Origin: Sphingobacterium litopenaei
GTDB taxonomy: Bacteria; Bacteroidota; Bacteroidia; Sphingobacteriales; Sphingobacteriaceae
DNA length: 64,000 nt
Direction of reading: 5' to 3'
NCBI RefSeq assembly: GCF_014692495.1
Contig: NZ_JACOIJ010000003.1
Span: forward strand, 1-64,000
Part shown: in pieces, positions 44,437-52,688 of the stretch
Numbering within the stretch: position 1 is the stretch's first letter
Layout of the letters: the number at the start of each line of letters is the position of its first letter
The notes under the pieces: model-generated
Database searches by the model: none
What the model was told of the DNA's origin: nothing
The model's input: the letters and a program-made list of their open reading frames with translations, nothing else
Made by a program: the position numbers and the translations under genes

Positions 44437-45045
44437 ATGTATTTTGTCAACGCACCTTTTTTCCTAAGATGGTATTATCCGCAAGTAACTTGGAACAAAT
44501 CAAGGGCATACAAAAAGCTTTTTCTCACTTTTGATGATGGTCCTATTCCCGAAATCACACCGTGGATTTTAGACACATTAGCCCAATATCAAATTAAAGC
44601 GACATTTTTTTGTGTTGGGGAAAATATTACGAAGCATCCTGAAATCTTCCAAAGATTGCTCGATGAAGGACATCGAATTGGTAATCATACCTACAACCAC
44701 CTGAAAGGCTGGAAACACAGTGATGATGAATATGTAGACAATGTATACAAATGTCATCAGCTCACGCAATCCAATTTATTTCGTCCTCCTTATGCACGTG
44801 CTAAGAAGTCTCAATTGAACTTATTGTCCAAAGATTTTGAATTTATCTATTGGGATGTCTTGTCTGGAGATTTTGATCAAAGCATTACGCCTGAACAATG
44901 TTTTAGAAACATTATAAATTATAGTAAAAATGGCTCTATTATTGTTTTTCACGACAATATTAAAGCCATTCCTCGCGTGCAATACGCCTTACCTAAATCT
45001 ATTGAATATTTTTTGGAAAGGGGCTATACGTTCGATATCCTTTAG
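44437..45045 (+). CDS. Polysaccharide deacetylase (NodB domain)
   Basis: This 202-residue protein is a NodB-type carbohydrate esterase family 4 domain: LTFDDGPIPEI (Asp33, Asp34), HRIGNHTYNH (His84, His88), LFRPPYARAK and IIVFHDN. All key catalytic and metal residues are present. Such enzymes remove N-acetyl groups from peptidoglycan or other N-acetylated glycans. There is no signal peptide beyond a short hydrophobic start (VNAPFFLRWYY), so location is unclear. Its stop overlaps the convergent DUF4249 gene by 4 bases. Confidence 0.9.
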   Translation: MYFVNAPFFLRWYYPQVTWNKSRAYKKLFLTFDDGPIPEITPWILDTLAQYQIKATFFCVGENITKHPEIFQRLLDEGHRIGNHTYNHLKGWKHSDDEYVDNVYKCHQLTQSNLFRPPYARAKKSQLNLLSKDFEFIYWDVLSGDFDQSITPEQCFRNIINYSKNGSIIVFHDNIKAIPRVQYALPKSIEYFLERGYTFDIL

Positions 45046-45833
45046 TTTCCCTCTTCTTTAAACTTAATTCTAAATCCATATCGCTTTGCACTGCTGACGC
45101 TGAAATATCCTAAGGCGCCATTTGTTATATTGGATGTAGGATTTGCTGGAGCAGCACTTCCAGGATTAATAGAAAGCACTTCATTCCAATAATTGAAAAC
45201 AGGTTTATCGATTATTTGTCTTTCGACAACTACCGTGTCACCCAAGAGAATCTCACTTTTGCTATCCGAAACTTGGTGTGTAACATACAAACCGTCATTG
45301 AATTTATCACTAAAAACACGACTAAATTCAAAATCCTTACCGTTTACAGAAATGTTGTACTTGTAATAATTAGGTGTATTTCTTGGATCTTCAAACTTTA
45401 ATGTAACCGAATAAACTGTGTCAGAGAAGATTACATCTTCCATTATTCCTAAAGAGTCTACATCTACGTACGAATTCATATAAGATGACGATTCAAAAAC
45501 CTCACCCTCAACCGAAACCTTTAGATTATACCTAGTTTTTGCTTTAGGCTGAAATGATGATTTATACAAACCATTTCCTACAGAGTTAAAAGTATACACT
45601 TTTCCTTTATCATCACTAACAGTTACGGTAGCGTTATCGATCGGCTTACTACGCACTGGCGCATCAAAAGCTACAGTTTGACTTACTCTAATGAATTGTT
45701 CAGAAGAAAGATCATTGAGATCCCCTTCTATTACATATTTTGGATTAGCTTCATTCAAATTCACTTGAATCAATTCCTCACACGAACTAAGTACAAAGAG
45801 TGTTAAAAGGGAATATATATAGAGAAATCTCAT
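45042..45833 (-). CDS. DUF4249 lipoprotein (TonB receptor partner)
   Basis: This 263-residue lipoprotein has a lipobox (FVLSSC, Cys18) and DUF4249 marks: EANPKYVIEGDLND, IRVSQTVAFDAP, NATVTVSDDKGKVYTF and NYYKYNISVNGKDF. Members usually lie next to a TonB-dependent receptor and are thought to be outer-membrane surface lipoproteins acting as a SusD-like partner. It starts 3 bases after the receptor gene. It is shorter than many members (often over 300 residues), but reads as complete. Confidence 0.85.
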   Translation of the reverse strand: MRFLYIYSLLTLFVLSSCEELIQVNLNEANPKYVIEGDLNDLSSEQFIRVSQTVAFDAPVRSKPIDNATVTVSDDKGKVYTFNSVGNGLYKSSFQPKAKTRYNLKVSVEGEVFESSSYMNSYVDVDSLGIMEDVIFSDTVYSVTLKFEDPRNTPNYYKYNISVNGKDFEFSRVFSDKFNDGLYVTHQVSDSKSEILLGDTVVVERQIIDKPVFNYWNEVLSINPGSAAPANPTSNITNGALGYFSVSSAKRYGFRIKFKEEGN

Positions 45834-45836
45834 TTT

Positions 45837-48161
45837 TTAAAATTTAAAGTTCCAAGTTACCGACGGAATAATACCAAATAAAGCGATTTTGTAAGCTTCT
45901 GTAATATTGGCATTATTTTCATTTTCTCTAAAATCTATGATATAAGCATTTTTGCGGTTATACACGTTATACAAACCAAAAGACCAGCTCGACTTAAAGC
46001 GTTTATTTTCTTTCAAAGGTTCATATGTGGCGGACAAGTCTAACCTATGGTAGTCTGGCATACGATAACCATTTCGTTCGGTATAATAAAATAAAGTGCG
46101 ACCATCTACGGTGTATTTGCCACTTGGAAAAGTGATAGCATTTCCTGTATAATACACAAAATTAGCCCCTAAGTTCCATTTATCGGTCAATTTGTATAAT
46201 CCTACGACCGAAATATCATGTGTCCGGTCTTGTCTGGCATTAAACCATTCGCCATTGTTGATTTGATCAAATTGTCTTTCACTTTTTCCCAAAGTATAGC
46301 TCACCCATCCACTCATTCTGCCTTTGGTTTTACGTACATAAAGCTCCAAACCATACGCTCTACCTTTACCGAATAAAAGTTCGCCTTCTAAGTATTCATT
46401 TGCTTGCAAATCTGCTCCATTCCTGAAATCTATCTGATTTCCCATGTGTTTGTAGAAACTTTCTACAGAAAACTCATAGGTATTGTTAGCAAAATTTCTG
46501 AAATAACCTGCTGCCACTTGATCTGCAAATTGGGGCTTTATATTTTTACTGCTTAATACATATTGATCAGTTGGTAAAGATGAAGTCGTATTTGTCAATT
46601 GATGCAAGTTTTGTACGATACGGTTATACGAAGTCTTGATACTTTGTTTATCATCTAAAATAAAGGACGCCGACAGACGCGGCTCTAAATTTAAATGATG
46701 TTTGATGACTTTAGAACCACTAAATTTCTCAATAGAAATTGCTTCACCATCGGCATCAAAAGTATAAAATGTCCCAGGACCTTGCACCATAAAATCTGTA
46801 GCGCGTATTCCATACAATACCGATAACCAATAAGTAGGATTCCATTCATGAGAAAGATAAGCCGCTAATTCGACCCCATAACGTTTTTCAATATTAATAG
46901 AGTTAACGGCAGAATTTTCTTGCGCATTGAGACTAGCTGGTGATATTTTTTGTTTTAATGCATTTAAACCAAATCTCCATGTACTTTTATTATTTGCGTA
47001 ATAGGAGAAATCTTGTTTAAGGCTAATATTTTCAATTTTGGACGCAATTACAAAATCACTATTTTCATTGCTCACATTTACATTGTAAGTAAAATCGCTA
47101 TAAATTAAAGATGTATTGCTAAATAACTTTTCACTGAAAATATGATTCCAACGGACAGTAGCTGTGGCATTTCCCCAATCAAAACTAAATAGATCTCCAT
47201 ACCCTAAGTCGTCTTTTCCGAAGTAGCCAGAAGCATATAATGTGTTTTTATCGTTAAATCTATAGTTTAACTTAGCATTCAAATCATAGAAATATAACTT
47301 ACTGTCATTAACTGTTTTATCATTCGAAGCCTTAAGAAACAAATCAGCATATGTTCTACGACCACTAATCATAAAAGAGCTTTTATCTTTTTGCAAAGGA
47401 CCTTCCAATTTCAACCTAGAAGCTATCAGCCCAATACCGCCTTCACCAGCAAATTTCTTGTTATTGCCATCAATCATATGGATATCCATAACAGAAGAAA
47501 TTCTTCCACCATATTGCGCGGGAATGCCTCCTTTGAAAAGTTCTACATCTTTGATAGCATCCGAATTAAAAGTCGAAAAGAATCCAAGCAAGTGAGAAGC
47601 GTTGTAGACTGTCGCCTCATCCAACAAAATCAAATTCTGATCACCACCACCACCACGCACAAAGAAATTAGATGAACCTTCCCCTCCCTTGCCTACACCA
47701 GGTAGCATTTGAATAGTTTTCAGAATATCACGCTCACCAAAAAGCACAGGTACATTCTTAATCTCTTCAATCGTAAAATTTATTGCGCCCATTTGGGGAC
47801 TAGTCACATTTTTATTTTGCTTTTTACCCGAAATTACAACTTCTTCTATCTCTCTTCCAATTGGCGATAGTTCAAAATTGAATCTTTTCTGTGTAGTTGT
47901 GTTTATTTGTTCTTCGATTGGCTGATAGCCTACATAAGAAATAAGTACGGTAGATTCACCTGCATCTAATTCTAATGAGAAAAATCCATAACTATTTGTC
48001 CTTACAGTCCGATTGGTTTCCTTAGATTGCACCGTAGCACCTATCAAAACCTCTCCTGAAGAACCATCTTTTACATATCCACTGATATTGACTTTAGTTT
48101 GTGCAAAAAGACTAGCATGAAACAATAAAGCAACAACTAATAAAGCGTACTGTCGAAACAT
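45837..48161 (-). CDS. TonB-dependent receptor with carboxypeptidase-regulatory domain
   Basis: This 774-residue outer membrane receptor has a signal peptide, a CarboxypepD_reg-like domain (about 25-115: NISGYVKDGSSGEVLIGATV, GFFSLELDAGESTVLISYVGYQP), a plug (about 120-230: VPVLFGERDILKTIQMLPGVGKGGEGSSNFFVRGGGGDQ) and a barrel ending in phenylalanine. Glycine-rich GGEGSSNFFVRGGGGDQNL is typical of the DUF4249-linked group. The pair likely imports a peptide, glycan or metal complex. It lies 18 bases after the esterase gene in a six-gene operon. Confidence 0.92.
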   Translation of the reverse strand: MFRQYALLVVALLFHASLFAQTKVNISGYVKDGSSGEVLIGATVQSKETNRTVRTNSYGFFSLELDAGESTVLISYVGYQPIEEQINTTTQKRFNFELSPIGREIEEVVISGKKQNKNVTSPQMGAINFTIEEIKNVPVLFGERDILKTIQMLPGVGKGGEGSSNFFVRGGGGDQNLILLDEATVYNASHLLGFFSTFNSDAIKDVELFKGGIPAQYGGRISSVMDIHMIDGNNKKFAGEGGIGLIASRLKLEGPLQKDKSSFMISGRRTYADLFLKASNDKTVNDSKLYFYDLNAKLNYRFNDKNTLYASGYFGKDDLGYGDLFSFDWGNATATVRWNHIFSEKLFSNTSLIYSDFTYNVNVSNENSDFVIASKIENISLKQDFSYYANNKSTWRFGLNALKQKISPASLNAQENSAVNSINIEKRYGVELAAYLSHEWNPTYWLSVLYGIRATDFMVQGPGTFYTFDADGEAISIEKFSGSKVIKHHLNLEPRLSASFILDDKQSIKTSYNRIVQNLHQLTNTTSSLPTDQYVLSSKNIKPQFADQVAAGYFRNFANNTYEFSVESFYKHMGNQIDFRNGADLQANEYLEGELLFGKGRAYGLELYVRKTKGRMSGWVSYTLGKSERQFDQINNGEWFNARQDRTHDISVVGLYKLTDKWNLGANFVYYTGNAITFPSGKYTVDGRTLFYYTERNGYRMPDYHRLDLSATYEPLKENKRFKSSWSFGLYNVYNRKNAYIIDFRENENNANITEAYKIALFGIIPSVTWNFKF

Positions 48162-48179
48162 ATTTTACGAATAAATCTC

Positions 48180-48986
48180 CTAATTTCTAAAAAACTGATC
48201 AAAAAATGCCATCTGGAATGCAATAGATTGCGCCCAATAATTCCAGTCGTGTTTCCCTGGCATGTTTAAATAGGAATGTTGAATGTTAAGATAAGACAAT
48301 TTTTTATGCAATTCTTCATTTACTCCAAAGAAAAAGTCGTCATAGCCACAGTCTATAAATATTTTCAGGCTATTAGGTTTGATTAGATGCAATTGCTCCA
48401 TTACCGTATGCTCGCTCCATTTTTCTTTGTTGGCTGCATATTCACCAAGACGTTTGCTCATATCCCAATTATTTGGAAACGGGCGAATGTCAACGCCTCC
48501 AGCTGTACTACCAACAGCTCCATAAACATCTTGATGACGAATAGCCAAATATAAAGCGCCATGACCGCCCATACTTAATCCTGTAATGGCTCTGCCTGTA
48601 CGATGTTTACATACATTGTAATTTGATTCTATATACTCCACTAATTCATTACTCACAAAAGTCTCATATTGAAAATCTGGCGTAGTATCCCAATACCAGC
48701 TTCCATGTCCACCATCAGGACAAACTACCATATAATTGTAGCGATCCACCAAAGCTTTGATATACGGGACCTTTTCTACCCAATTCGAATAATTTCCACC
48801 GTACCCATGAAGCAAATAAAGAGTGGGTATGACTTTTGATTTTTGATCATCTGGGCGAATTACCACCGTTTTAATTTTTTTATTCATGCTTGCAGAAAAC
48901 ACTTCAACAGTATCTACTCGCGAAGCAAAAGCCTGATTTGAGCTAATAAAAATAAATAGTAATAGTAATGAATATAGGTTTTTCAT
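48180..48986 (-). CDS. Secreted esterase (FrmB / alpha-beta hydrolase type)
   Basis: This 268-residue protein has a signal peptide (LLLLFIFISSNQAFA) and the alpha/beta hydrolase marks VIPTLYLLHGYGGNYSNW, AITGLSMGGHGALYLAIRHQD (nucleophile Ser in GLSMG), an Asp in FIDCGYDDFFFG and the His in PGKHDWNYW. It is like FrmB/antigen 85 family esterases, possibly acting on acyl groups of sugars. ATG 48986 is chosen because the ATG at 49028 lies inside the upstream gene. It is 4 bases after the propeller gene. Confidence 0.9.
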   Translation of the reverse strand: MKNLYSLLLLFIFISSNQAFASRVDTVEVFSASMNKKIKTVVIRPDDQKSKVIPTLYLLHGYGGNYSNWVEKVPYIKALVDRYNYMVVCPDGGHGSWYWDTTPDFQYETFVSNELVEYIESNYNVCKHRTGRAITGLSMGGHGALYLAIRHQDVYGAVGSTAGGVDIRPFPNNWDMSKRLGEYAANKEKWSEHTVMEQLHLIKPNSLKIFIDCGYDDFFFGVNEELHKKLSYLNIQHSYLNMPGKHDWNYWAQSIAFQMAFFDQFFRN

Positions 48987-48990
48987 AGTT

Positions 48991-49863
48991 TTAAAAATCG
49001 TATCTGTAAAGATAGGAATCCAATCCAAAAGGACGCTCAGAAATTGTATAGAAAAAACGTTTTTTTAGATCAAAACAAATAGCCTCACCTTGTGGTTCGA
49101 TCTGGTATGGAATTATTTTTGGTTCGCTTTGGAATGTTTCAATTATTGACTCTTTATTTTTTCTTTCCCAAAAATAAATATGCGTCAAATTTTTGGCTAA
49201 AATATACTTCCCATCAGAAGAAATATCAGCTGCTGTAGTAAATGTAAATGGCAATGTTTGCAAAGGTTTTACAACATTAACCTGATCACTTTTCAAATCT
49301 ATAGGAAAGCTAAAAACTGTAGATTCAAAATCTCTTTTCGATAAAATATAAACCTGAAGATCTAACGGATCCACAAATAAAGCTTCTGCATCTCTTCTCT
49401 TGTCGATGTATCGGAATTTTAATTCTTTAACTAAGGGAACTTTGATTGAAGATACATTGAAATTTACTTTTGGTTCTTCAATGATATACAAGGATAGAAT
49501 TTCCCTATCTCTCAAATTATTTCCCATATCTGCAAGCAAAAGATATTTTTTATCATTCAATTGAAATCTGCCAATATCTTCAATATCTAGAGCTTTAACA
49601 CCCTCTATCTCTACTCTTACTTTAAGTGATGCTTTAGAATCTATCAGATAAATATTTGGGCCATCACCGCTATCATTATGAACCCAAAAATATCCTTCTT
49701 CATAACCGTAAGGTACAATTCCAGAAATTTCTGTAATCGCAGCACTTGTCACTTTTCCTAATCTTTGAGGATTTTGACCATATAGTTCAGTAGAGCCCAC
49801 TGTACCTAGAATAAGAATAATGATAGTGAAAATGGTAATTAAGTTATTTCTAAATCTGATCAT
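48991..49863 (-). CDS. Secreted beta-propeller-like protein
   Basis: This 290-residue protein has a signal peptide (ending TELYGQ) and repeated four-strand blades: ITEISGIVPYGYEEGYFWVHNDSGDGPNIYLID, LDIEDIGRFQLNDKKYLLLADMG, AEALFVDPLDLQVYILSKRDF, AADISSDGKYILAKNLTH. ISGI...WVHNDSG is typical of secreted six-bladed propellers of no set function. It is in an operon with the PNGase F-like gene (3 bases upstream) and the esterase. Confidence 0.75.
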   Translation of the reverse strand: MIRFRNNLITIFTIIILILGTVGSTELYGQNPQRLGKVTSAAITEISGIVPYGYEEGYFWVHNDSGDGPNIYLIDSKASLKVRVEIEGVKALDIEDIGRFQLNDKKYLLLADMGNNLRDREILSLYIIEEPKVNFNVSSIKVPLVKELKFRYIDKRRDAEALFVDPLDLQVYILSKRDFESTVFSFPIDLKSDQVNVVKPLQTLPFTFTTAADISSDGKYILAKNLTHIYFWERKNKESIIETFQSEPKIIPYQIEPQGEAICFDLKKRFFYTISERPFGLDSYLYRYDF

Positions 49864-49866
49864 AAT

Positions 49867-51534
49867 TTATTTCTCAAACAATAAAGCTCCACTTACGTTC
49901 CAAAAACTTTGACTATCTCCTTCCGCAGGCCCCTGTGGAATATGAACCCGAATTTTATGCTTCCCAGCTTTTAAATTTCCTAAATCAATATAATTTGGAT
50001 AAGTAATAGTTCCGGGACACCAGTTTGAACGACTTAAATCGGAAGAGGACAAACCGCTATCAAAATTTCCAGATACAGGATTATACAGCCGATAACTACC
50101 ACAATCCACGCGCCATGGTGTAAATTGAAATTTCAACTCTCCGTCTAAATAAATAGAATTTAATTTCGGCACAAATTCGTCACCATTCCACCAGCCGCCA
50201 TGTCCAGTAGTAATATAACGTAATCTTGCCTTTGAAATATCTTCTTTAAGTTCAAATTCCACTTCCAATCCTTTTTCTGAACCAAATAAAGTCGGATAAG
50301 TTTGGCCTCCCATCTCCATTACATTAGTTGTATTAAATAAGGAAAGGGCTTCTGTCTTGTGTGCGTAGTTTGAATTTCCTGGATGGATAGTCAATTCCAA
50401 ATTCACCATATGTCCACCTTTGTCATAATTACCTATATACGTTCCAATGTAAATTTCCTTTCCAGACATTACACTTAAAAACTCAGAAACATCTTGTCTA
50501 TAAGTCACAGAATCTTGCCAAGTTTTGCCTTTTAAAGTCAATCTATCATTGAAATGTGAGACTCCAAATGGTGTGAAAAATCGCATTAATTCAAATATGG
50601 GTGAATAACCATTTGTTCGAACCATGCCCAAATAATCTTTCCCATCGCCAACATCATACTTAGGTAAAGTTGACATCCCTTTATTCATCCCGTCTAAAAA
50701 AGTTAACGGTTGATCGTCTGTAATTAAAAAAACGGATCCTGTTCTATCGTATGCATCACCATTTGATTTTTCAATCAATTCTATAAAAGCCTGACTATCC
50801 TCCAATAAAGCTGGCACTTTAACTTTTTTTAGTAGGACTGTTCCAGCAGCAAATCGTAATATAGAATCTGATTTAACATTATCAGGGTCAAAACATATTT
50901 TCTCATTATTGAAAATAGGAATCTGGATAAATTTGCTTTTCCAAACTTCATCACGATACGTTAATATATCTAGGACATTTTCTTCTTTTGGAATGGAATA
51001 TCCCGCAGGAAAATCATTAATTTTTTCAATTTTGGTGGCAACTAATCCACTATTTACATTCCGCACATATTCCAAAACCACTCCTTTTGCCAAACCAACT
51101 TCATTAGGAGCGGCTTTTAAAGGCAATTCATTTGTATAGTAAATATCAATCGTATTAGAATTAACGGAAGTAGTCGATTTTTTGACCTTTTTTGCTAAAA
51201 TAGTTTTTTGTTCATCCTTGTCAATGAATCTGTAGCGATTATAGGAGGCCGAATCTGCCGAAAAGATATTCCTTTTATTCTGAAATGTAGATTTTTTATA
51301 AATAATTTTGGATCGATGATCTACAATACTTTCTTCGGCAGTTTGCTTGAATGTATTGTCCAGAATACTTTGCTTTGTAATGATGGTTTTGTTTTGATCG
51401 GCAAAAACAATAACCGGATCACTATTATTTAAAACTTGATTGTTGCGCGTGACATGATAGGTAATTTTATACACTTGCCCATATCCAAAATACACTGCAA
51501 ATGCAAAAATGAAAAGCAATAGATATTTTTTCAT
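49867..51534 (-). CDS. PNGase F-like amidase, type II architecture
   Basis: This 555-residue secreted protein has a signal peptide (ending GYG), an N-terminal domain (about 25-205) in the place of the bowl-like domain of type II PNGases, and a C-terminal PNGase F core (about 225-555). The core shows YDRTGSVFLITDD (Asp263), TGHGGWWNGDEF (Glu453), RVDCGSYRLYNP and SNWCPGT (Cys478 and Cys506, a likely disulfide), and QSFWNVSGALL. PNGase F cleaves N-glycans from asparagine. By memory alignment Asp60 and Glu206 equivalents are kept but Glu118 reads as Gly364. It starts at ATG 51534. Confidence 0.82.
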   Translation of the reverse strand: MKKYLLLFIFAFAVYFGYGQVYKITYHVTRNNQVLNNSDPVIVFADQNKTIITKQSILDNTFKQTAEESIVDHRSKIIYKKSTFQNKRNIFSADSASYNRYRFIDKDEQKTILAKKVKKSTTSVNSNTIDIYYTNELPLKAAPNEVGLAKGVVLEYVRNVNSGLVATKIEKINDFPAGYSIPKEENVLDILTYRDEVWKSKFIQIPIFNNEKICFDPDNVKSDSILRFAAGTVLLKKVKVPALLEDSQAFIELIEKSNGDAYDRTGSVFLITDDQPLTFLDGMNKGMSTLPKYDVGDGKDYLGMVRTNGYSPIFELMRFFTPFGVSHFNDRLTLKGKTWQDSVTYRQDVSEFLSVMSGKEIYIGTYIGNYDKGGHMVNLELTIHPGNSNYAHKTEALSLFNTTNVMEMGGQTYPTLFGSEKGLEVEFELKEDISKARLRYITTGHGGWWNGDEFVPKLNSIYLDGELKFQFTPWRVDCGSYRLYNPVSGNFDSGLSSSDLSRSNWCPGTITYPNYIDLGNLKAGKHKIRVHIPQGPAEGDSQSFWNVSGALLFEK

Positions 51535-51555
51535 CAAAATAGATTTAAATTCGTT

Positions 51556-52602
51556 TTACATTACTTCAATTATTGTCCCATCCTCTGTTGGGTGAGATAC
51601 ACAGATAAGACATTTTCCTCTTTCCACTTCGCTGTCTGTCAATACTTCATTATAATCCATTTTCACTGCGCCTTTCACTACTTGAGAAATACAGGTACTA
51701 CACATACCTGATTTGCAAGAATATGGAAGCTTGATTTTTTGCGATAGTCCAACATTTAATACAGTATCATTGCCAGGAACCAATAAATGATGCTCCTGTC
51801 CATTGAATCGCAAGATGACATTATATTCGTTGGTGTCCACTTCCTCCTCTTCATATTCATCATCATCCTCTTCCTCTTCAGGAAAATGAAATGTTTCTTT
51901 TCGCACATTCTCATCAGGAAATCCCATCCCTAAAAGGGTAAACCGTACTAAATCCATATAAAACAATGGACCACAGGTATAGAATAAGGCTTCGCTAGAA
52001 CTCTCCTCTAAATAATGATTGACCAATGAAATCAGATATTCCCTATTCAAACGAGCTTTAGCAAGATTTTTAGAGTTTGACCAAATAAATTCAATATGCA
52101 GCCTTGTCGGATAACGTTGTTGCCAAGCTAATAATTCTTCATAGAAAGCGGTTTTCTCTTTGGAACTATTGCTATATATTAAGACAATTTGTGTGTTTTT
52201 CTCTTTTAATAAAGCTGTTTTGAGAATTGAATATAAGGGGGTAATTCCCACTCCAGCCGCAAAAAGGAATACAGTTCTTTCTGAATCTATTTCAGGGTCA
52301 TAAGTAAATAATCCTTGCGGTTCAAGAACATTAATCCTATCTCCAATATTCAACCTATGATGTAGTAATCGAGAAATTTCGCCATTTTCTACACGTTTTA
52401 CTGTAATCTCAAGAGGCTCATTTACCGATGGTGAGCTACTAAACGAATAAGAACGTCTTACTTCACGTTCCCCAAATTGAAAATGTAAGGTTAGAAATTG
52501 ACCTGCTTTATATGTTGGAAATTTTCCTGATATATCTTCAAAACGAATGGATATAATATCATTCGGACGCTTTATTATTTCGGAAACCTTGAATTCATAC
52601 AT
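51556..52602 (-). CDS. Ferredoxin-NADP reductase with 2Fe-2S domain (PaaE-like)
   Basis: This 348-residue protein combines an FAD-binding domain (RRSYSFSSSP), an NAD(P)-binding domain (FAAGVGITPLYSILK, YTCGPLFYM), an acidic linker (about 242-256, EEEEDDDEYEEEE) and a plant-type ferredoxin end with CKSGMCSTC and a fourth cysteine in CLIC. This is the PaaE/HmuO-reductase-like type. It passes electrons from NADPH to an oxygenase or similar. It is first in the operon, 21 bases before the PNGase-like gene; the functional link is unknown. Confidence 0.88.
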   Translation of the reverse strand: MYEFKVSEIIKRPNDIISIRFEDISGKFPTYKAGQFLTLHFQFGEREVRRSYSFSSSPSVNEPLEITVKRVENGEISRLLHHRLNIGDRINVLEPQGLFTYDPEIDSERTVFLFAAGVGITPLYSILKTALLKEKNTQIVLIYSNSSKEKTAFYEELLAWQQRYPTRLHIEFIWSNSKNLAKARLNREYLISLVNHYLEESSSEALFYTCGPLFYMDLVRFTLLGMGFPDENVRKETFHFPEEEEDDDEYEEEEVDTNEYNVILRFNGQEHHLLVPGNDTVLNVGLSQKIKLPYSCKSGMCSTCISQVVKGAVKMDYNEVLTDSEVERGKCLICVSHPTEDGTIIEVM

Positions 52603-52630
52603 AGACTTAAAGATAAAAATAAAAAGCAGG

Positions 52631-52668
52631 ACAAATAAAAAATCCTGACTTTGGAGGTCAGGATTTTA
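52631..52668 (-). terminator. Intrinsic terminator after infB
   Basis: AATCCTGAC (52641-52649) pairs with GTCAGGATT (52657-52665), followed on the minus strand by TTTTTTATTTG. It ends the nusA-infB transcript. Confidence 0.8.
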
Positions 52669-52688
52669 CAATAATATTATGTGTAAGA

